A DNA stretch of 64,000 bases from assembly GCF_938028825.1 (NCBI RefSeq), contig NZ_CALIZP010000032.1, positions 1-64,000 of the forward strand, read 5' to 3'. The position numbers were made by a program, and so were the translations under genes. Shown piece by piece: positions 58,431-64,000 of the stretch. Origin of the DNA: an uncultured Cardiobacterium sp. (GTDB lineage: Bacteria > Pseudomonadota > Gammaproteobacteria > Cardiobacteriales > Cardiobacteriaceae). The notes beneath the pieces are model-generated. The model was not told the DNA's origin and searched no databases. It worked only from the letters and a program-made list of their open reading frames with translations. Each line of letters opens with the position of its first letter. Positions within the stretch are counted from its first letter, which is position 1.

Positions 58431-58901
58431 TTAATGGATTTTCATGAGGCGCTCTTTTTGCCGCGACCAGTCGCGGTCTTTTTCGCTGGCGCGTTTGTCG
58501 AAGGCTTTTTTGCCTTTGGCGATGGCGAGGTTGACTTTGACGTAGCCGTTTTTCCAGTAGAGGTTGACGGGGATGAGGGTGTAGCCGTCGCGCTGCGCCG
58601 CGCCGATGAGTTTGGCGATTTCGCGGCCGTGCAGCAGCAGTTTGCGCGTGCGCGAAGGGTCGGCGATGACATGGGTGGAAGCGGCAGGCAGCGGGGTGAT
58701 GTAGGCGCCGAAGAGGTAGATTTCCCGGTCTTTGACGAGGATGTGGCTTTCCTTGATTTGCACGCGCCCGGCGCGCAGGGCTTTCACTTCCCAGCCCATC
58801 AGGGCGATACCCGCTTCAAAATGTTCTTCGAGGAAGTAGTCGTGGAAGGCTTTGCGGTTGGTGATGATGTTGTTGTCGTGTTCTTTGCTTTTTTTGCTCA
58901 T
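58431..58901 (-). CDS. smpB: SsrA-binding protein SmpB
   Basis: 156 residues. SmpB binds tmRNA and brings it to stalled ribosomes. NRKAFHDYFLEEHFEAGIAL, GWEVKALRAGRVQIKESH and the basic tail KKAFDKRASEKDRDW match the family. The tail that enters the mRNA channel (DWSRQKERLMKIH) is intact. Divergent from ratA as in E. coli. tmRNA itself is not in the window. Confidence 0.97.
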   Translation of the reverse strand: MSKKSKEHDNNIITNRKAFHDYFLEEHFEAGIALMGWEVKALRAGRVQIKESHILVKDREIYLFGAYITPLPAASTHVIADPSRTRKLLLHGREIAKLIGAAQRDGYTLIPVNLYWKNGYVKVNLAIAKGKKAFDKRASEKDRDWSRQKERLMKIH

Positions 58902-58941
58902 GGGGTAGAATGCCGCGTCGTTATTGAGTTGGGGACGTATT

Positions 58942-59382
58942 GTGCCACAAATACACAGGTCAAAAAGGCTGCCCTATTCGCCCGCGCAGATGTTCGATTT
59001 GGTCGCCGATGTCACGCGTTATCCGGAATTTTTGCCGTGGTGTGCCGAGGGGCGGCAGGTAAGCCGCACCGACAACGAGCTGGTCGGGCAGATCACCGCA
59101 CAGAAGGGCACGTTCAGGAAATCGTTCACGACGCGCAACCGCTTCGACTACCCCAACTGGATGGATATTGCCCTGGTTGAAGGCCCCTTCCGCCATCTGC
59201 GCGGCCGCTGGGAGTTCCGCCCGCTGGATAACGGCGGCTGCGAGGTGCATTACATGATGGATTTTGAGGTGCCTTTCCTGCTTGCGCCGATTTTCGGCGG
59301 GCTGATGGAATATATGACGAACACGATGGTGGACGCCTTTGCCCGCCGCGCGGAAGAGGTCTATGGGCACCATCCGCGTTGA
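58942..59382 (+). CDS. ratA: RatA/COQ10-like START-domain protein
   Basis: 146 residues, GTG start chosen because GGGGA lies 7 bases upstream (VPQIHRSKRLPYSPAQMF). SRPBCC fold with FDLVADVTRYPEFLPWCAEG, FRKSFTTRNR and VDAFARRAEEVYG typical of the RatA/UPF0083 group. In E. coli RatA has been described as a 70S-association toxin and, by homology to COQ10, may bind ubiquinone. Overlaps rnfH by 20 bases. Confidence 0.92.
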   Translation: MPQIHRSKRLPYSPAQMFDLVADVTRYPEFLPWCAEGRQVSRTDNELVGQITAQKGTFRKSFTTRNRFDYPNWMDIALVEGPFRHLRGRWEFRPLDNGGCEVHYMMDFEVPFLLAPIFGGLMEYMTNTMVDAFARRAEEVYGHHPR

Positions 59383-59641
59383 AGTCGCCTACGCCGAGCC
59401 CGACCGGCAGAAAATCATCCCCCTGATCATGAACGAGGGCGCGACACTGCAACAGGCGGTGGAGCGCTCCGGCATGGTGCGTTTCTTCCCGCATCTGGAC
59501 ATCGGCAAGGCGGATTTTGGCGTGTTCAGCCTGCCGCGCCCGCGCGATTATGTACTGCGCGACGGCGACCGCGTCGAGATTTACCGCCCGCTGATTGCCG
59601 ACCCGAAGGAAATGCGGCGGCAGCGGGCGAGAAAGCATTAG
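59363..59641 (+). CDS. rnfH: RnfH (RatB) family ubiquitin-fold protein
   Basis: 92 residues from MGTIRVEVAYAEPDRQKIIP. Small beta-grasp protein; LPRPRDYVLRDGDRVEIYRP near the C-terminus is diagnostic. Ribosome site GAAGAGG inside ratA. ratA-rnfH pairing divergent to smpB is widespread. bamE, often next, is not here: the following 188 bases hold no gene. Confidence 0.92.
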   Translation: MGTIRVEVAYAEPDRQKIIPLIMNEGATLQQAVERSGMVRFFPHLDIGKADFGVFSLPRPRDYVLRDGDRVEIYRPLIADPKEMRRQRARKH

Positions 59642-59829
59642 GCAGGGTTGTTCTTCGCGCACGATAGGAATGCACAAATGGTGTAAATATACGCTGCGCC
59701 CAACTTTATGGAAAAAGCGTCCCGAATGGCCGCAGCGGATAGCCTGATAGCAAGCACAAAACCGCGCATGCCGGATGTGCCAAACCCTTAGAACGTGTTC
59801 ATAGTCTCTGTTGTAAACCATCCCCCTGT

Positions 59830-60936
59830 TCAGAAGCGGTAGCCGACGGAGATGGCACCGAAGCTCGAGCTTTTTGCCAGCGGGCTTTTGAATTCGCGGC
59901 TGCGCCAGTTGACGGTGTAGCTGATGCGGAAGTTTTTGTGGTTATACGCCGCGCCGAGGGCGAGGTCTTGCACGAAGGGGCGGCGTTTGACGCGGTGGCT
60001 GTCTTTCCAGGTGTTGCCGTCAAGGAAGATGTTGTGCGCCATGTAGCGGGCGTCGTAGCCGAGGTAGGTCATCCAGCCGTGGCCGTCGGTGTATTCGAAG
60101 TAGCCGCTGCCGGGAATGGCGGGGCGGACGCGCACCGGCTGCGTCTGCCAGCGCAGGTTGGCCGGGGTGAGGTCGATGGTGAAGCCGGCATTGGCATAGG
60201 TGTAGATGTTGCCGAGGGTCACACCGCCGTGCGGGGTAAAGCGGGCGTGCAGGTTCTTGCCGATGTCGGCGGTGTACCGGCCCGGCCAGGAGCGCTCCCA
60301 GGAGAGGATGACGCCGGGTTCGTCGCGCAATTGGTACTTCCAGCCATGCGGCTGGTAGTCGGCGTGGATGAGGCGGTGGAATTTGTCCTGGATGAATTCG
60401 CCCTGCGCCGAGGGGCCGACCCAGCCGAGGGTGAGTTCGACGTCGTCCATGTGGCGGCCGGTGATGGTGCTGACGCCCGCCGAGCCGTAGAGGAAGGCGG
60501 CATAGGGGCGGTCGCGCACGTCGAGGGTGCTGCGGTCGATGTCGCTCGGGGTGTAGAGGTTGTGGCCGAAGGAGAGGTAGGTGCTGGTGGTTTTGTTGGC
60601 ATTGAAGGTCGGCACGAGGCGGTCGATCCAGTCGGCGTAGAAGGGCTGTTCCGCGCCGACGTTGAACCAGGTGAGGCGCAGGCCGTTGGTGTAGTCGCGG
60701 TCGTAGCCGCTGCCGAATTTGTCGTTTTCGATGTTGATGGTGAGGAAGCGGTCGTTGCCGTTCAGGATGTGTCCCGGCACGCGTTCGACCAGCGGCTCGG
60801 CAGGCTTTTCGATGGTGAGTTCGGGGGTGTCAAGGATGACGTCTTCTTTTTTGGGGGTGAAGAGCTGCCCCCACCGGTTTGTCTCTTCGGCGTGGGCGGC
60901 AGCAGTGAACAGCAGAATCAGGAACAGGTAGCGCAT
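59830..60936 (-). CDS. lpxR: LpxR-like lipid A 3'-O-deacylase
   Basis: 368 residues from MRYLFLILLFTAAAHA, a 16-residue signal. After about 55 residues of linker the beta-barrel begins: FLTINIENDKFGSGYDRDYT NGLRLTWF contains the Asn-Asp pair (N71, D72) and the DYTNG Thr that correspond to LpxR active-site residues. DVRDRPYAAFLYGSAG, WVGPSAQGEFIQDKFH and the C-terminal AISVGYRF (terminal Phe) fit an outer-membrane barrel. It would remove the 3' acyl chains from lipid A, altering immune recognition. Longer in-frame extension upstream lacks similarity. Confidence 0.9.
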   Translation of the reverse strand: MRYLFLILLFTAAAHAEETNRWGQLFTPKKEDVILDTPELTIEKPAEPLVERVPGHILNGNDRFLTINIENDKFGSGYDRDYTNGLRLTWFNVGAEQPFYADWIDRLVPTFNANKTTSTYLSFGHNLYTPSDIDRSTLDVRDRPYAAFLYGSAGVSTITGRHMDDVELTLGWVGPSAQGEFIQDKFHRLIHADYQPHGWKYQLRDEPGVILSWERSWPGRYTADIGKNLHARFTPHGGVTLGNIYTYANAGFTIDLTPANLRWQTQPVRVRPAIPGSGYFEYTDGHGWMTYLGYDARYMAHNIFLDGNTWKDSHRVKRRPFVQDLALGAAYNHKNFRISYTVNWRSREFKSPLAKSSSFGAISVGYRF

Positions 60937-61004
60937 GGGTTTCGGGATGATTTGTGAGGATGCGGTAATGTAACGCAATCGCCCCGCGCGCGGTAGCCCC
61001 GTCG

Positions 61005-61033
61005 TTGACTTTATATAGGGTCGCCCGTATGAT
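61005..61033 (+). promoter_or_regulatory. Sigma-70 promoter of rpmH-rnpA-yidD-yidC
   Basis: TTGACT (61005-61010), a 17-base spacer and TATGAT (61028-61033) lie 36 bases before the rpmH start. Nearly consensus, fitting a highly expressed ribosomal gene. Confidence 0.85.
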
Positions 61034-61068
61034 TGCGCGCTTTGAATTTTCCCGATGGAGTCCCTGAA

Positions 61069-61206
61069 ATGTCGAAAAGAACGTTCCAACCGAGCAATAT
61101 TTCCCGCAAGCGTACGCACGGTTTCCGCGCCCGCATGGCCACCAAAAACGGCCGCAAAATCCTCAGCCGCCGCCGTGCCAAAGGACGTTATCGTCTGACC
61201 GTCTGA
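61069..61206 (+). CDS. rpmH: 50S ribosomal protein L34
   Basis: 45 residues: MSKRTFQPSNISRKRTHGFR then ARMATKNGRKILSRRRAKGR and YRLTV. Very basic, typical L34 (usual 44-46 residues). GGAG 10 bases upstream. First gene of the conserved rpmH-rnpA-yidD-yidC-mnmE run. dnaA, which normally lies just upstream, is absent: lpxR is there instead, in the opposite direction. Confidence 0.98.
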   Translation: MSKRTFQPSNISRKRTHGFRARMATKNGRKILSRRRAKGRYRLTV

Positions 61207-61225
61207 TGACGCGGGTCGTCGCGCC

Positions 61226-61576
61226 GTGAACGCATCTTTTCCCCGCACGGCAAGGCTGACACAGCGCCGCGAATACGACCACGTTTTTCAAGCCCCTGAA
61301 CGCAAAAGCAGCGACCGCTGCTTTACCGTTTTGGGGCGTTCTTGTTTACAGGGCGGGTCGGCACGCCTCGGACTGGTCGTCGCCAAGCGGCAAATCCGCC
61401 GCGCCCACGAGCGCAACCGCGTCAAGCGGCTGGTGCGCGAAACCTTCCGCCAACTGCCGCAACGCGGGGAGAGTGCGCTGGATATTGTCGTCATCGCGCG
61501 GGCGGCGGCACAGGACGCCGATAACGCCGCCCTGTGCCGCACCTTGCGCCACCACTTTCAGCGGATTTTTCCATGA
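61226..61576 (+). CDS. rnpA: Ribonuclease P protein component
   Basis: 116 residues with a GTG start (NASFPRTARLTQRREYDHVF). The RNA-binding motif RRAHERNRVKRLVRETFR and ARLGLVVAKRQIRRA are conserved. It helps the RNA subunit remove 5' leaders from tRNA precursors. Overlaps yidD by ATGA, 19 bases after rpmH. Confidence 0.97.
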   Translation: MNASFPRTARLTQRREYDHVFQAPERKSSDRCFTVLGRSCLQGGSARLGLVVAKRQIRRAHERNRVKRLVRETFRQLPQRGESALDIVVIARAAAQDADNAALCRTLRHHFQRIFP

Positions 61577-61815
61577 AACGGCTGCTTATCGCCCTTATCC
61601 GCCTCTACCGCCGCACCCTCAGCCCCTTCATCGGGCAACAATGCCGCTTCGAGCCGACCTGCTCGCACTACGGCGAAGAAGCGATTGCCAGACACGGTGC
61701 CTGGCGCGGCACATTACTGACCCTCTGGCGCATCCTGCGTTGCGGCCCGTGGTGCAAAGGCGGCTACGACCCCGTACCTGACACATTCCTGGTGAAGCAT
61801 GAAAAACAACCCTAA
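61573..61815 (+). CDS. yidD: Membrane protein insertion efficiency factor YidD
   Basis: 80 residues from MKRLLIALIRLYRRTLSPFI. The CRFEPTCSHYGEEAIARHG motif and CGPWCKGGYDPVPD are characteristic of YidD (DUF37/UPF0161), a peripheral inner-membrane protein that assists YidC. It overlaps rnpA by 4 bases and yidC by 17, so all are translationally linked. Confidence 0.96.
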   Translation: MKRLLIALIRLYRRTLSPFIGQQCRFEPTCSHYGEEAIARHGAWRGTLLTLWRILRCGPWCKGGYDPVPDTFLVKHEKQP

Positions 61816-63472
61816 ATTACTCCTCTACATCTGCGCCGCCCTACTGGCATTCCTCTTATGGAACAAATGGCAAATCGCCAACCTGCCGCCCGCGCCACCG
61901 CAGGCCGCTACCACCCCGGCAGCGGTTGCCCCCGATAACACCGCCGGGGCGGACGTACCGCAGGCAACGGCAGGCAGCGACATTCCGGCGGCAAACGCCG
62001 AAAACGGTGCTACCGTGCGCGTCAAGACCGACGTCTTCGACCTGCACATCGCGACCAAAGGCGGCACCATCGTCCACGCCGACCTGCTGAAATACGCCGC
62101 GAACAAAAACAGCAACCAGCCGCTCGCCCTGCTGCACCCCGACAATCCGGCGCGCTTCCTGCTGCAAAGCGGCCTGACCTCAGGCAGCGGCGACAAAGCC
62201 CCGACCCACCACAGCGAATTTACCGCGTCTGCCGGCGAATACACCCTGGCCGACGGGCAGGACAGCCTTACCGTGCCGCTCACCTGGCAAGAAGACGGCA
62301 TCACCGTCAGCAAAACCTACACCTTCAAGCGCGGTGCCTACGACTTCACCCTCGAACAAAAAGTCCAAAACGACAGCGGCAAAACCTGGACCGGCAACGC
62401 CTACCAGCAATGGGTATTCGGCCAGCCGCTGCCGTCCGGCGGCATGGGACAGGTCGGCACCTACACCGGCGGCGCCGTATCCTACGACGACGACCCCTAC
62501 GAAAAAATCAAACTGGGCACTAAATTCGACACCAAAACCGAAAACGGCTGGGTCGCCATGCTGCAACACTACTTCGTCGGCGCCATCATCCCGCCGCAAG
62601 GCCAGGCGCAAACCTTCTACACCAGCACCAACGCCACCAGCGGCGATCACTTCATCGGCGTAACCGGCGGTGCACAGCAAATTGCCGCCGGCCAAAGCGC
62701 CGCCTTCACCGGCACCATCTACATCGGCCCGAAAATCCAGCGCGACCTCAAAACCGTCGCCCCCAACCTCGACAAAACCGTCGATTACGGCTTCCTCTTC
62801 ATGATCGGCCAGCCGATGTACTACGTCCTGCACTTCATCCACAGCATCGTCGGCAACTGGGGCTGGGCGCTCATCCTCATGACCCTGCTCATCAAAATAA
62901 TCTTCTTCACCCCCTCCGCCTGGGCCTACAAATCCATGGCAAAAATGCGCCGCCTGGGGCCGGAAATGCAGCGCATCAAAGAACAATACGGTGACGACCG
63001 CCAGGGCGCGAGCATGGCGATGATGAAACTCTACAAAGACGAAAAAGTGAACCCGGCCAGTGGCTGCCTGCCGATGCTGTTGCAAATCCCCTTCTTCATC
63101 GCCTTCTACTGGGTGCTCATCGAATCCGTCGAACTGCGCCACGCGCCGTGGATCGGCTGGATACACGACCTCTCGGCGATGGACCCCTACTTCATCCTGC
63201 CGATCATCAACGCCGCGCTGATGTTCCTGCAACAAAAGCTCAATCCGCCGCCGCCCGACCCGACCCAGGCCAAAGTCATGATGATGCTGCCGCTCATCTT
63301 CGGCTTCATGTTCATGTGGTTCCCCTCCGGCCTCGTCCTCTACTGGACCGTGAGCAACGCCTTCGGCATCGTCCAGCAATACGTCATGAACAAACGCTAC
63401 GGCGACCGCAACCATCCCGCGCCTGATGACGCCCGCTACAAAAAACACGGCAAAAAACACCAAAAAGCATGA
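61799..63472 (+). CDS. yidC: Membrane protein insertase YidC
   Basis: 557 residues. N-terminal anchor (LLLYICAALLAFLLWNKWQI), Ala/Pro-rich linker, a periplasmic beta-sandwich domain (about 70-330), and the conserved five-helix core beginning VLHFIHSIVGNWGWALILMT (helix 2), with LIKIIFFTPSAWAYKSMAKM, the cytoplasmic helical hairpin KMRRLGPEMQRIKEQYGDDR, SGCLPMLLQIPFFIAFYWVL and PPDPTQAKVMMMLPLIFGFM. It inserts proteins with or without SecYEG. Overlaps yidD and mnmE. Confidence 0.97.
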   Translation: MKNNPKLLLYICAALLAFLLWNKWQIANLPPAPPQAATTPAAVAPDNTAGADVPQATAGSDIPAANAENGATVRVKTDVFDLHIATKGGTIVHADLLKYAANKNSNQPLALLHPDNPARFLLQSGLTSGSGDKAPTHHSEFTASAGEYTLADGQDSLTVPLTWQEDGITVSKTYTFKRGAYDFTLEQKVQNDSGKTWTGNAYQQWVFGQPLPSGGMGQVGTYTGGAVSYDDDPYEKIKLGTKFDTKTENGWVAMLQHYFVGAIIPPQGQAQTFYTSTNATSGDHFIGVTGGAQQIAAGQSAAFTGTIYIGPKIQRDLKTVAPNLDKTVDYGFLFMIGQPMYYVLHFIHSIVGNWGWALILMTLLIKIIFFTPSAWAYKSMAKMRRLGPEMQRIKEQYGDDRQGASMAMMKLYKDEKVNPASGCLPMLLQIPFFIAFYWVLIESVELRHAPWIGWIHDLSAMDPYFILPIINAALMFLQQKLNPPPPDPTQAKVMMMLPLIFGFMFMWFPSGLVLYWTVSNAFGIVQQYVMNKRYGDRNHPAPDDARYKKHGKKHQKA

Positions 63473-64000
63473 CGACGAACGACACCATCGCCGCCCTCGC
63501 AACGCCGTCCGGAACGGGCGGCGTTGCCATAATCCGCATCAGCGGCGGCGACGCCCTCGCCATCGGCGAAAAACTCAGTGGCAAAACCCTCGCGCCGCGC
63601 CACGCTACCCTCGCCGCATTACATGACGCGGACGGCAGCCTCATCGACCAGGGCCTGCTGCTCTACTTCCCCGCGCCCCATTCCTACACCGGCGAAGATA
63701 CCCTCGAAATCCACGGCCACGGCGGCATCGCCGTCAGCCGGACCGTCCTCGCCGCCGTCCTGAATGCCGGTGCCCGCCTCGCCGAACCCGGTGAATACAG
63801 CCGCCGCGCCTACCAGAACGGCAAAATCGACCTTGCCCAGGCCGAAGCTATCGCCGACCTCATCAACGCCCGCACCACCGCCGCCGTCAAAGCCGCCACC
63901 CGCTCACTACAAGGCGCGTTCTCCCAAGAAGTGAACGCGCTTGCCGCCGAACTCCTCACCCTGCGCGCCTACATCGAAGCCGCGCTCGACTTCCCCGAAG
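63469..64000 (+). CDS. mnmE: tRNA modification GTPase MnmE, 5' part (cut by window end)
   Basis: At least 177 residues of the N-terminal domain: MTTNDTIAALATPSGTGGVA IIRISGGDA, SYTGEDTLEIHGHGGIAVSR, GARLAEPGEYSRRAYQNGKI, LAQAEAIADLINARTTAAVK. This is the tetrahydrofolate-binding and dimerisation domain; the G domain lies beyond the edge. MnmE with MnmG makes the 5-carboxymethylaminomethyl group on wobble uridine. The ATG overlaps the yidC stop (ATGA). The frame stays open to the last base. Confidence 0.96.
   Translation, partial: MTTNDTIAALATPSGTGGVAIIRISGGDALAIGEKLSGKTLAPRHATLAALHDADGSLIDQGLLLYFPAPHSYTGEDTLEIHGHGGIAVSRTVLAAVLNAGARLAEPGEYSRRAYQNGKIDLAQAEAIADLINARTTAAVKAATRSLQGAFSQEVNALAAELLTLRAYIEAALDFPE

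Noticed and set aside
60937..61068. Possible oriC upstream of rpmH
   Set aside because: No DnaA-box-like repeats were seen; the gap is short and explained by the rpmH promoter.
62180..63502. 440-codon minus-strand frame opposite yidC
   Set aside because: Shadow of YidC, low-complexity translation.
1..64000. CRISPR arrays, tRNA genes, prophage or complete insertion sequences
   Set aside because: No regularly spaced direct repeats, cloverleaf-like sequences, phage structural genes or transposase frames were seen.

Overview
The window reads as a typical GC-rich gammaproteobacterial chromosome. Gene content and protein character suggest a Cardiobacterium-like member of the Cardiobacteriales; this is an inference, since no 16S or other marker is present. 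Supporting points are a Neisseria-like Laz/H.8-style azurin, Correia-like repeats, small compact operons with ATGA overlaps, and gammaproteobacterial gene pairs (secA-mutT, surE-nlpD, ratA-rnfH, rpmH-rnpA-yidD-yidC-mnmE). Coding density is high. I see no tRNA, rRNA, CRISPR array, prophage or complete transposase gene.

Layout. 1-6.3 kb: a Sel1-repeat gene with a premature stop, a retropepsin-like protease, a YebE-like protein, a Correia-like element, glnE, aat and ybaN. 6.3-13.4 kb: lipA-cmoA, ggt, azurin, and the tsaE-amiC-aroK run. 13.6-16.0 kb: a four-gene Roadblock / uncharacterised / Ras-like GTPase / Roadblock cluster, the most unusual block in the window. 16.1-29.2 kb: tsaD, NAD salvage (fxsA-pncB-nadE), rpe-trpE, coaX, ypfJ, purF, a DUF1902 protein, an AhpD-like protein and dld. 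29.4-30.5 kb: a divergent MerR / cation-efflux pair with a textbook 19-bp-spacer promoter.

30.8-35.4 kb: a leftward operon surE-nlpD-nudF-(peptidoglycan-binding coiled-coil protein)-SPFH protein, without rpoS next to nlpD. 35.5-41.3 kb: alr-radA-galU, hemH and an SDR gene. 41.4-46.7 kb: secA-mutT with divergent dciA, then an acetyltransferase and a Bcr/CflA exporter. 46.9-53.4 kb: envelope and secreted proteins, including a GlfT2-like glycosyltransferase, a lipase-like hydrolase, two tandem paralogous secreted proteins of unknown function and an OmpA-like lipoprotein. 53.6-56.3 kb: pcp with two DUF969/DUF979 membrane proteins under a good promoter. 56.4-61.0 kb: gamma-glutamylcyclotransferase-like, GNAT, MBL hydrolase, smpB, ratA-rnfH and lpxR. 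61-64 kb: rpmH-rnpA-yidD-yidC-mnmE, the last cut by the window edge.

Scattered through intergenic regions is a repeat family (intact at 1722-1827, 39018-39123 and 46770-46922, decayed at 30648-30798, fragments elsewhere). Its termini, core words and two size classes closely resemble Neisseria Correia repeat enclosed elements. A separate 80-bp palindrome has inserted at the end of hemH, supplying its stop codon and truncating one of these repeats.
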